From the NCBI GenBank assembly GCA_017387505.1, contig JAFOFB010000020.1, forward strand, positions 1 through 64,000: a stretch of DNA of 64,000 bases. The letters are read 5' to 3'. How positions within the stretch are numbered: the first letter of the stretch is position 1; each line of letters opens with the position of its first letter. Position numbers and translations under genes: made by a program. This document shows positions 1 to 7,227 of this stretch, one piece after another. The stretch is from Methanocorpusculum sp. Its GTDB lineage: Archaea; Halobacteriota; Methanomicrobia; Methanomicrobiales; Methanocorpusculaceae. The notes under the pieces were generated by a model that was given only the letters and a program-made list of their open reading frames with translations, had not been told where the DNA came from and ran no database searches.

Positions 1-233
1 ATTGAAACTCCGGCGGCAAGGCTCAGTAAACTTCGCCTGACCGCCTCCGTAACCCTCGAAAAACGAAGGGGCGGAGGTTTTGCCATAGTTCGAAGTCGCC
101 CATTTCGCCCTCGCGGAAAATCCGCTCAGGCTCAATCGGCTGTCTGAAAACCTCGCCTGCGGTCAGCTCGCCTGCTTCGCAAGGCTCGCTCACCTCCGGC
201 TCGTAGCAGAGATAAAAGCGTGTAAAAGAAGAT
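1..233. other. GC-rich stretch without a recognisable gene
   Basis: This segment lies beyond the 3' end of the RNase P RNA and is richer in G and C than the flanking DNA. It repeats short motifs such as CTCGCCTG and GGCTCGC. A minus-strand frame stays open for roughly 65 codons and stops at about 23-25, but it has no convincing start, ribosome site or family resemblance. The window opens with ATTGAAAC, a sequence common at the ends of CRISPR repeats; only one copy is visible, so no array is called. Confidence 0.5.
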
Positions 234-545
234 GCGTGAGTCGGAGTAATAAGCCTCCTTCTGTTTTTGCGGCATTCGGCTTAGCGTTGTACCCGGACTA
301 TTGGATCAGGTAAAATCCTTAGCAGCCCTGTTTCAACTTTCACCCACAGAGATTCGCCGTTCCATCACATTCCTCAGCGTCAGCGCTCGACATTTTCTGT
401 CTCATAGCTCGACTGAGAGTGTATCGTTTCTGTTCCAGAGCTGTGACTCTCGCCACCCGTACTTGCATACGGCTGTGTTACCTGAATGGTGGGAGGACTT
501 TCCTCAGCGCATAATGCACCGTCGGCCGCGTGCTCCCTCTCACGC
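234..545 (-). ncRNA. rnpB: RNase P RNA (archaeal type A)
   Basis: This is the catalytic RNA of RNase P, which trims tRNA 5' leaders. On the minus strand the near-invariant core element GAGGAAAGTCC is present (complement at about 496-506), as is the distal partner ACAGAAGGAGGCTTA (complement at 251-265), which forms P4 with it. Other family hallmarks are GGAACAGAAACGATAC and ACGGCGAATC. The ends pair as helix P1: GCGTGAG (539-545) with CTCACGC (234-240), which sets the limits at about 312 nt. A TATA-like element (about 567-578) sits some 25 bases upstream of the 5' end. An open frame on the other strand at 301-756 is a chance product of this RNA. Confidence 0.93.
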
Positions 546-596
546 TGATAAATATTCGCATGTAAAGAATATAATAATTACATGGCCTTGGACAGT

Positions 597-639
597 TCAA
601 TGTATGTTTTTGTACATTGATGACAACTTATTTAATATA
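597..639 (+). promoter_or_regulatory. Palindrome and TATA box before trpB2
   Basis: An 8-base perfect inverted repeat, TCAATGTA (597-604) and TACATTGA (613-620), with an 8-base spacer lies just before a TATA-like box at 631-639. The expected transcription start about 25 bases later falls at the trpB2 start codon. The palindrome is therefore placed like an operator upstream of the core promoter. Its binding protein is unknown. The known archaeal tryptophan repressor TrpY binds TGTACA-type boxes, which is only loosely similar. Confidence 0.55.
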
Positions 640-664
640 TTAAAGCCATGTAATAATGAGAACA

Positions 665-2035
665 ATGGCAGAGGACACTATCCCCTACAAAATCTACGTC
701 ACCGAAGACGAGATGCCGAAACAGTGGTACAATATCAAGGCAGATATGCCAAATAAACCAGCTCCGCTGTTAAACCCGAAAACAGGAAAACCAATCACCT
801 TCGAAGAACTAAGAACCATCTTCTGCGATGAACTTGCCCGTCAGGAACTTGACGAAACAAACCGCTTCATCGACATCCCGCAGGAGATTTTAGACTTCTA
901 CAAAATGTACAGACCTTCCCCGCTGGTCCGTGCATACTGCTTAGAGAAAAAACTCGGAACTCCTGCACACATTTACTATAAATTCGAAGGAAACAACACA
1001 AGCGGAAGCCACAAATTAAACTCAGCAATCGTCCAGGCATACTATGCCAAAAAGCAGGGATTAAAGGGAGTCACAACCGAAACAGGGGCAGGTCAGTGGG
1101 GAACTGCTCTTTCCATGGCCTGCGGATACTTAGAGATTGACTGCCAGGTCTACATGGTCAAATCCTCCTACGAACAAAAACCATTCAGACGCGAGGTCAT
1201 GAGAACCTACGGGGCAAATGTCACACCATCTCCATCCGAGACCACCGAAGTTGGAAGAAAAATCAACGAAGAGTATCCGGGAACCCCTGGAAGCTTAGGA
1301 TGTGCAATCTCGGAAGCAGTCGAAGCCGCAACCACTCAGGACGGATACCGCTACGTCCTTGGAAGCGTACTCTCACAGGTTCTTCTCCACCAGACCGTAA
1401 TCGGTCTCGAATGTAAACTTGCTCTCGACAAATACGGAGTAAAGCCGGACATCATCATCGGATGTGCAGGCGGAGGCTCAAACCTCGGAGGACTTATCGC
1501 CCCGTTCATGGGAGAAAAGCTCAGAGGAGAGGCAGACTACAGATTTATCGCAGTCGAACCTTCATCCTGCCCGACATTAACCCGCGGTGTTTACGCATAT
1601 GACTACTGTGATACAGGCAAAGTCTGCCCGCTTCAGAAGATGTACACCCTTGGAAGCGGATTCATGCCGGCAGCATCCCACGCAGGAGGTCTTCGCTACC
1701 ACGGAATGAGCTCCATCCTCTCCGAGTTCTATGACGAAGGATTAATGGAGGCTGTATCAGTCGAACAGACCGAAGTCTTTGCAGCCGCAAAAGAGTTCGC
1801 ACGTGTCGAAGGAATCCTCCCGGCACCGGAAAGCAGTCACGCAATCAAGGTAGCAATCGACGAAGCTCTCAAATGCAAAGAAACCGGAGAACATAAGGTC
1901 ATCCTCTTCGGATTAACCGGTACAGGATACTTCGATATGTACGCATACGAAAAGTTCAACAACGGAGTTATGACTGATTACATACCAACCGATGAAGAAA
2001 TCGCAGAATCTGTGGCAAAACTGCCGCAGGTTTAA
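665..2035 (+). CDS. trpB2: Tryptophan synthase beta chain, TrpB2 type
   Basis: A PLP enzyme that condenses indole with L-serine to give L-tryptophan. The length (456 aa) and long N-terminal extension fit the TrpB2 subfamily, which often stands without trpA, as here. The PLP lysine lies in GSHKLNSA near residue 117 and the phosphate-binding loop is GCAGGGSNLGG. I place the start at 665 (MAEDTIPYK) because the TATA box at 631-639 predicts transcription beginning near 661; an in-frame ATG at 656 is the alternative. The gene stands alone, divergent from the RNase P RNA, with an operator-like palindrome upstream. No other trp gene is in the window. Confidence 0.93.
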   Translation: MAEDTIPYKIYVTEDEMPKQWYNIKADMPNKPAPLLNPKTGKPITFEELRTIFCDELARQELDETNRFIDIPQEILDFYKMYRPSPLVRAYCLEKKLGTPAHIYYKFEGNNTSGSHKLNSAIVQAYYAKKQGLKGVTTETGAGQWGTALSMACGYLEIDCQVYMVKSSYEQKPFRREVMRTYGANVTPSPSETTEVGRKINEEYPGTPGSLGCAISEAVEAATTQDGYRYVLGSVLSQVLLHQTVIGLECKLALDKYGVKPDIIIGCAGGGSNLGGLIAPFMGEKLRGEADYRFIAVEPSSCPTLTRGVYAYDYCDTGKVCPLQKMYTLGSGFMPAASHAGGLRYHGMSSILSEFYDEGLMEAVSVEQTEVFAAAKEFARVEGILPAPESSHAIKVAIDEALKCKETGEHKVILFGLTGTGYFDMYAYEKFNNGVMTDYIPTDEEIAESVAKLPQV

Positions 2036-2043
2036 TTTTTTTT
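2036..2043 (+). terminator. T-run terminator after trpB2
   Basis: Eight T residues follow the trpB2 stop codon directly, the usual archaeal intrinsic termination signal. Confidence 0.6.
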
Positions 2044-2447
2044 GTTCTCTGTAACTCTCAAATATAATCAAATCCAATATAGATACTGGTCAGTCCGCAA
2101 AACTGGCCAGGAATTATAAAAATGATTGAGACAATATGTCTAATCATAACAACCTTCTCGGTTGTATCTCGTGAAATACGAGAATGGATTAAACTAAGAA
2201 CACGGGAAAAGGATGATGACTCTCATCCTCCTTTTCTCTCTCTTTTGGAACAACATTTTATACTTGGTAGTACAATATACATATCAGAGTATTACTGCTC
2301 CGCAGCACTCTACATTCTTAGTGCTATCCAGCATTATAATTCCTTGACATGCATCTGCGGAGTTTGCAACCGCTTTACAAGGGTGCATGTCTAAAACCAT
2401 TTGACTGTTTTCATAAAATAGTACTGTAACTGCAGTATCTGTCTTTC
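2044..2447. other. Intergenic region with several inverted repeats
   Basis: About 400 bases separate trpB2 from the 3' end of the acetyltransferase gene. Visible elements: CTGGTCAG/CTGGCCAG at 2086-2093 and 2103-2110; an imperfect hairpin around GGATGATGACTCTCATCC near 2212-2229; and a longer stem at 2347-2355 with 2384-2392 (GACATGCAT/GTGCATGTC) that encloses GCGG/CCGC (2358-2361, 2371-2374). A 90-codon open frame at 2122-2394 has no family resemblance or ribosome site. The last stem could belong to a small RNA, but no known RNA class fits. Confidence 0.4.
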
Positions 2448-2897
2448 TCAGTACTTTGGTTTAACCCTGTACTCCTTTACAGGATTCTTAAGCAAAACCT
2501 CGTTCTCTCCAAAATCCTCATTCTCGAAAGAACACACAGGGAAAAATCCATTTCTCAGATAAAACCGCATAGCTTTCTCATTTCTCGAAAACACATGAAC
2601 CGACAGATTACCTTTTAGAGAAAGAGCATGCGAAAGCAGCTCGCGACCAATACCTGCCCCTCGTGAGTCGCATCTTACAAAAAGCCCTGCAACATAAGAC
2701 CCGTCAAGGCCAATAAAACCCTTAACCTCTCCGTCATCGAAAACATAAACCTCAGCCTTTGAAATCGCTGAAGAAACCTCATCAAATCTATCCTCAAAAA
2801 AAGAAGACGGGACAAAAGAGTGTGCCTTGCGGTTTCCCGAAAGCCAGATACTCATAACCTCATCGAGGTCACCCGCTCTAAACTCCCTAATCATCAA
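2448..2897 (-). CDS. GNAT family N-acetyltransferase
   Basis: A 149-residue GCN5-type acetyltransferase, expected to move an acetyl group from acetyl-CoA to an amine. The acetyl-CoA loop (motif A) is at residues 74-88, with V....SRGAGIGRELL, and motif B is NEKAMRFYLRNGF at 106-118. The whole protein is one GNAT fold. The substrate cannot be told from sequence; the closest general type is the small YjaB-like group. Its start overlaps the stop of the MBL hydrolase gene by 4 bases, so the two are probably co-transcribed. Confidence 0.85.
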   Translation of the reverse strand: MMIREFRAGDLDEVMSIWLSGNRKAHSFVPSSFFEDRFDEVSSAISKAEVYVFDDGEVKGFIGLDGSYVAGLFVRCDSRGAGIGRELLSHALSLKGNLSVHVFSRNEKAMRFYLRNGFFPVCSFENEDFGENEVLLKNPVKEYRVKPKY

Positions 2898-3613
2898 AGA
2901 ATCCAGGACTGCATATCAGATGCCGCGTACTTGTAATCCCACGGAATCTTATGACTCATATGAACACACCAGAACTCCTTGGCATTCAGCTCCTTTGCAA
3001 GGCGTTCAGCATCTGCCGTGTTCATATGTTTTGCAATATTTACCCCCGGCGGAAAAATTCCGTCGAGTAAAAGCAGATCAGCATCACGCATAAGAGAAAG
3101 AGACTCCTTTGAAATCTCAGCTCTTGTATCGCACGAGTAAACAAACGTCTTACCGTCTGCTCTGATACGCATACCGTACGTCGGCGTATCATGAACCACC
3201 GGGAAAAGAGTAACCTCCATTCCGCAAATCTCAACAGGCTCGAATGGAAGAACCGGAATCTCCTCGTGTCTGATAAAACTAAAGATACTTCCGCAGTAGT
3301 CCAAAACCTCCGGTGCTCCGTACACTTTGATAATCTCGCGCTGAACACGGTAGAAGTCTGCAAAACCCATGAAATGGTCGAAGTGACCATGCGTCCAGAT
3401 AACTCCGTCGATGTGCGGGGCGTTTGAGGCAAGAAGCTGACGGCGAAGGTCCGGGGTTGTATCGATTAAAAGATTCTGTCCGTTGTGTTCGATTAAAATC
3501 GAAGTCCGAAGACGCTCGCGTCCTTCCTCTTTTGCCTGGCGGCAGACCTCACAGTCACAGTTTACCTTAGGCGTTCCAACAGTGTCTCCGGTTCCAAGGA
3601 CAGTAATCTTCAT
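2894..3613 (-). CDS. MBL-fold metallo-hydrolase, PhnP-like
   Basis: A 239-residue metallo-beta-lactamase fold protein. The metal motif THGHFDH lies at residues 74-80, with later ligands in VVHDT and SCDTR. An N-terminal CxCxxC (C19, C21, C24) recalls the zinc-binding cysteines of PhnP-type phosphodiesterases (cyclic phosphate hydrolases). No phosphonate genes are nearby, so the PhnP function itself is not implied. I chose MKITVLGTG at 3613 because it starts one base after the upstream stop (TAAG-ATG) and begins at the conserved first strand; the longer frame to 3676 would run into the upstream gene. Confidence 0.82.
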   Translation of the reverse strand: MKITVLGTGDTVGTPKVNCDCEVCRQAKEEGRERLRTSILIEHNGQNLLIDTTPDLRRQLLASNAPHIDGVIWTHGHFDHFMGFADFYRVQREIIKVYGAPEVLDYCGSIFSFIRHEEIPVLPFEPVEICGMEVTLFPVVHDTPTYGMRIRADGKTFVYSCDTRAEISKESLSLMRDADLLLLDGIFPPGVNIAKHMNTADAERLAKELNAKEFWCVHMSHKIPWDYKYAASDMQSWIL

Positions 3614-3614
3614 C

Positions 3615-4895
3615 TTACTCGCATCCGCTTCTAACTGCGTTTCTTCTCTGAACAAGCTCCATGCCGGCTGCAACATCGTCCGCGTTTAACTCCTTTCTGC
3701 CTGCAAGAAGGGCTGTAACGATTGCTTCGGTCAGCATCATACGAAGGTCAGCTCCTGAAAATCCTTCGGTCATCTCTGCGATGTCTTTGAAGTCCATCGA
3801 GCACGGGATATCGGATGCTACATGGTGAAGGATTGATTCTCTCATCTCGGTGTTTGGAAGAGTGAAGCTGATAATCTCATCAAAGCGTCTCCATGCGGCC
3901 TCGTCAAGCATACCTGCGTGGTTGGTTGCTCCGATTAAGAGAACCTTGTCTTTGATTAAGTTGATGTGGTCGATACACTTGAGAAGTGTGTTTACCGCAC
4001 GCTTCATAGTTCCGTTGTCATCAGAGATACGGGTCTTTGCGACGTAGTCGAACTCATCGATGAAGAGAATACACGGGGCAATACGCTTTGCAAGGTCAAA
4101 GATTCTGTCGATGTTCTTTGAGGTTTCTCCAAGGTACTGGGATGTAATCATGGAGAGGCGAACCTCGATTACAGGCATGTGGACAGCACGGGAAAGTGCT
4201 AATGCAAAGGAGGTCTTTCCGGTTCCGGGTGGTCCTACAAGCAGGATTCTTCCAAGTTCATAGATTCTGTGTGCTCTCAGGAACTCCTGGTTTTCAAGAG
4301 AGGTCTGAACTTTTTTGACGATTGCAAGCTGTTCATCACTGCATACGAGGTATTCTAAAGAGAACTCAATCTCATTTGGTGCGTACGGGATTACTAAGTC
4401 AACCGCTTCCTTCATTGACTCTGACTTTTCGGTGACTGCAGCAATCTTTCCTTTGAGTGCTTCTTCGGTGTCTTCGAAGAGCGGAACCATGCGGCGTGCT
4501 TCGTTGTAAGAGACGGATGTCTCTCCTGCGGTCTCTATTGAAAGCGTGAGTGCCGGGTTTTTCATGATGTCAGCGCCTGTGTGGCGGAAGTACCATTTGA
4601 GGGCTGGAAGATAAGAGGTGACACCGAACTGGCTTAAGTCGTTTACAATTAAGTAGGAGTTCTTGCTGTTCTCTAAGAGCTGGCGTGCTGCGAGGTTTGG
4701 GAAATGGGATTTTAGGATTCCTTCTTTGATTGTGACCGGACGTGCGATAACTCCTGCCGCTTCTGGGCAGAACATGGCACGAAGGTGAGGCGGAAGATCG
4801 TTTACCTCGAGGGCGGGGTTGGTGTTGACTGCTTCAGCTGTTAAGATTATTTCAGTTAACTGAAGAAGTCCCGGATCTATTGTTGACGCTTCCAT
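3615..4895 (-). CDS. AAA family ATPase
   Basis: A 426-residue protein with one AAA module in its C-terminal half: Walker A GPPGTGKT at 221-228, Walker B ILFIDE at 276-281, a sensor region GATN, and an AWRRFDE arginine segment. The first 190 residues match no domain I recognise and probably bind the substrate or partners. The AAA part resembles proteasome-ATPase and Cdc48-type modules, but there is only one, and no HbYX tail, so it is not PAN. It heads the MBL hydrolase and acetyltransferase genes, with 1-base spacing to the first of them. Confidence 0.85.
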   Translation of the reverse strand: MEASTIDPGLLQLTEIILTAEAVNTNPALEVNDLPPHLRAMFCPEAAGVIARPVTIKEGILKSHFPNLAARQLLENSKNSYLIVNDLSQFGVTSYLPALKWYFRHTGADIMKNPALTLSIETAGETSVSYNEARRMVPLFEDTEEALKGKIAAVTEKSESMKEAVDLVIPYAPNEIEFSLEYLVCSDEQLAIVKKVQTSLENQEFLRAHRIYELGRILLVGPPGTGKTSFALALSRAVHMPVIEVRLSMITSQYLGETSKNIDRIFDLAKRIAPCILFIDEFDYVAKTRISDDNGTMKRAVNTLLKCIDHINLIKDKVLLIGATNHAGMLDEAAWRRFDEIISFTLPNTEMRESILHHVASDIPCSMDFKDIAEMTEGFSGADLRMMLTEAIVTALLAGRKELNADDVAAGMELVQRRNAVRSGCE

Positions 4896-4955
4896 ACTTG
4901 TCTATATATGTTAGCGTGTAACTTGCATAAGGTTTTTGCAGGAACAGAAAAAAAA

Positions 4956-6608
4956 TTATGAAAAGTCCATGAGCTTTGCAAGCTCTGCCGCGCCTGGTAC
5001 AGCCTTTTCGAACTCTTCTGCATTTCTAAACGGCATTTTTGAAAGAAGCTTTGTCGCAGACTTTGCAGAAACTCCTGGAAGCCACTTTAGAGCCGCAGGC
5101 GGCAGGCGGTTTACAGGAATCGGATACGGAAGAGCTGTAAGAGATCTCGCTCCATATGAAACAGCCGTACAGGACACAACAGTTCCAACCGGCAGTTTCT
5201 GCGGGATTCCGATTAAGACCGGATACGTTCCCATCTGGCGTCCGAATGAAACAGGTCCTGACACCTCGATTAAGACATCATTGAACACAGTTCCAATCGG
5301 GAAAACTCTTTCAAGCATCGGGACATCAAAGTTTGCTCTGACATCCTCCTTGAATGCATGGAACTGCTTATCGAACTTTCCAAGAGTATTGTTCTCATAC
5401 GCCTTTGTTCCTTCAAACGGCATGAGCTGTCTGATGTTTACTCTTCGGACAAGAAGCCCTGCATCAAAGATTCTTTTAAGGAATGCTTTGTTCTCAGCAA
5501 AAGTCTGCTCAGTCTCTCCGGCAAGTCCCGAGATGAAATTTAATCCCGGCAGAAGTTCCGGGATTCCATTATTTCTAACTGCTCCGACCTCGTTTACAAT
5601 CTCAACAGCTCTAAAGATAGCATCCGCGAAACCTTTCAGACTGTTTGCCTCAACAACTGCAGGGTCTGCTGATTCGATTCCAAATGCCGCGATATCTCCT
5701 GCTGTATGTCCTGCAACAATCTCTGCTAAAGCATCGCGGGCGGCATCCTCGTGTCTTGCAATAGTTCCCGGATTTACGTTGTCGATATGAAGCGTTTTCA
5801 GTTCAGGTGCGGCTTCTCTTATTCCTGAAAAGAGATTGCGGATTTTATCTGCATCCGGCTTTGGGAACTCTCCTCCTGATACACCGTATGCGAGGATGTC
5901 AGGCTGTCTTCCTAAACGGAAATGCCTTGCCCCTGCCTCGTAGAGGGCTGCAGTTTCTGCAAAAATACCTGATGCTTCGCGCTGTCTTGGCATTCCATAG
6001 AACGGCTCGGTACAAAAAGAACATCCCCCGGTAACACAGCGGGAGCATCCGCGTGCAGTTTCGAGCTCAAGCATCACGAAAGGATACATCGGATGCTGAC
6101 GGATTATGTAAGCTCCAAGAGCAGACCAGCGGTCGAAGTCTTTGTAGTTCAAAACACCTTCCGGCTCTCCGCCCGAAAGATAAGAATCAAGAGCTGATGC
6201 CGGGTCGCCTGAAAGCATTCCTGTCCACCCGGAGACTGCCTGCTTCTTTGCGGCTTCTCCTCCTTCTGGCGAGTATCCAAACGCAATCGGACCTCCAAGG
6301 AAGGACACCGTTTTCTTAGAAAAAGTAAATCCGAGCTGCTGAAGCTCTAAGAGCGTTGCAGGAGTTCCAGCCAGATATTTGCCTGGAACTGTCACACCTG
6401 CAATCATCACGACAAGCTTGGCATCCCGAAGAGATGCTGTCTTCATCGGGTCTTTTCTAAGCTGGTCGATTGTAACGTACTCGGGGGAAAGCCCGTGCTC
6501 TTTTAAAACTCCTGCAACGGTTCTGATGTATGGAGAAATATATGGGGGAACACCTAAACAGGCCGGTTCATCCACATACCCGTCGATTATGACAGTCTCA
6601 GATGTCAT
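4956..6608 (-). CDS. Radical SAM protein with C-terminal helix-hairpin-helix (COG1031 type)
   Basis: A 550-residue Fe-S oxidoreductase. The cluster cysteines are C188, C191, C196 and C199 in GCSRCVTGGCSFC. The region before them resembles a Rossmann-like N-terminal domain, and the TIM-barrel core follows. The last 50 residues carry a helix-hairpin-helix (LPGVSAKSATKLL), suggesting contact with nucleic acid. The family is widespread in archaea and its reaction is unknown; a role in RNA or DNA modification is inference. The start overlaps the end of mptE by 11 bases. Confidence 0.85.
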   Translation of the reverse strand: MTSETVIIDGYVDEPACLGVPPYISPYIRTVAGVLKEHGLSPEYVTIDQLRKDPMKTASLRDAKLVVMIAGVTVPGKYLAGTPATLLELQQLGFTFSKKTVSFLGGPIAFGYSPEGGEAAKKQAVSGWTGMLSGDPASALDSYLSGGEPEGVLNYKDFDRWSALGAYIIRQHPMYPFVMLELETARGCSRCVTGGCSFCTEPFYGMPRQREASGIFAETAALYEAGARHFRLGRQPDILAYGVSGGEFPKPDADKIRNLFSGIREAAPELKTLHIDNVNPGTIARHEDAARDALAEIVAGHTAGDIAAFGIESADPAVVEANSLKGFADAIFRAVEIVNEVGAVRNNGIPELLPGLNFISGLAGETEQTFAENKAFLKRIFDAGLLVRRVNIRQLMPFEGTKAYENNTLGKFDKQFHAFKEDVRANFDVPMLERVFPIGTVFNDVLIEVSGPVSFGRQMGTYPVLIGIPQKLPVGTVVSCTAVSYGARSLTALPYPIPVNRLPPAALKWLPGVSAKSATKLLSKMPFRNAEEFEKAVPGAAELAKLMDFS

Positions 6609-7227
6609 GGCCTAAGAGGTGGAGGAGTTTTCTTGCAATCATCAGTTTTCCATGCTTTACAGGGTCGACTGATTTGTCGTCTAAGTCAAAACCAATCAGG
6701 GAAACTGATTTTGCTCCAAGCTCATATGCGGCAAAAACTCCGCGGTCTCCATCTGAAAATCCTCCGAAGTTGTAGACATTTTCAAGAGGAGTGCTTTGTG
6801 TTGTTCCGACAACAGGTCCTTTCATCTTCGGAACCCATGACTTTACAAGAGGCATGTTGTCTCCGTGTGCGTGGACCGCAAGAATTGTCCCTGCCTCGTT
6901 CATCTCCAAAACATCATCATCGAGACCATCGAGGTCTGTAAAAACAATGTTTGGGATAACTCCGCCTTTTTTCATAACGCGTGCGGCGGCATCAGCGGCG
7001 ATTACAATCTTTCCTTCGAAATCGGTCTTTTTGATGTCATCTGGAAGGGAAGGGGCGTTTCCTGCTACAATAATGTCTGAACCTGAAATGGTGTCTGTTA
7101 AAAGAGATATGTCATTTCCCGGAAGAATTGAGGATAAGAGGCGCGCTGCCTCCTCGTCATCCTCGCGGGAAAAGCCGAAGTAGTCCAGAATTTTTACGTA
7201 ATACTGGTCCCAGACTTCAGGCTTCAT
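6598..7227 (-). CDS. mptE: 6-hydroxymethyl-7,8-dihydropterin diphosphokinase MptE
   Basis: Transfers diphosphate from ATP to 6-hydroxymethyl-7,8-dihydropterin in tetrahydromethanopterin biosynthesis. The 209-residue protein has the DUF115/MptE features: N-terminal WDQYYVKILDYFGF, then GSDIIVAGNAPSL, PNIVFTDLDG and VHAHGDN. The ATG at 7227 is chosen because GAGG lies about 9 bases before it; ATG 7233 or TTG 7243-7245 are possible longer starts. It overlaps the stop of the RCK-DHH gene by about 11 bases and the start of the radical SAM gene, so the three form one operon. Confidence 0.9.
   Translation of the reverse strand: MKPEVWDQYYVKILDYFGFSREDDEEAARLLSSILPGNDISLLTDTISGSDIIVAGNAPSLPDDIKKTDFEGKIVIAADAAARVMKKGGVIPNIVFTDLDGLDDDVLEMNEAGTILAVHAHGDNMPLVKSWVPKMKGPVVGTTQSTPLENVYNFGGFSDGDRGVFAAYELGAKSVSLIGFDLDDKSVDPVKHGKLMIARKLLHLLGHDI

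Noticed and set aside
1-8. CRISPR array
   Set aside because: Only one 8-base match at the window edge; no second repeat or spacer and no cas gene is visible.
301-756. 151-codon open frame on the plus strand
   Set aside because: It runs antisense across the RNase P RNA and into the trpB2 start, and has no protein family resemblance.
2212-2229. C/D box RNA at GGATGATGA
   Set aside because: A C-like box is present but no D, D' or C' box follows within range.
2347-2392. H/ACA guide RNA
   Set aside because: The stem lacks a K-turn, and no ACA is found at the right distance after it.
2122-2394. 90-codon open frame in the trpB2-acetyltransferase gap
   Set aside because: No ribosome site, no recognisable domain, and it contains the stem at 2347-2392; kept only as part of the intergenic note.
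4901-4915. Fourth copy of the aro operator before the AAA ATPase gene
   Set aside because: Only the GCTAACAT half matches; the second arm is absent.
4936-5790. 284-codon open frame opposite the radical SAM/HhH gene
   Set aside because: Low-complexity Ser/Ala-rich translation typical of the reverse strand of a real gene; the minus-strand gene has clear Fe-S motifs.
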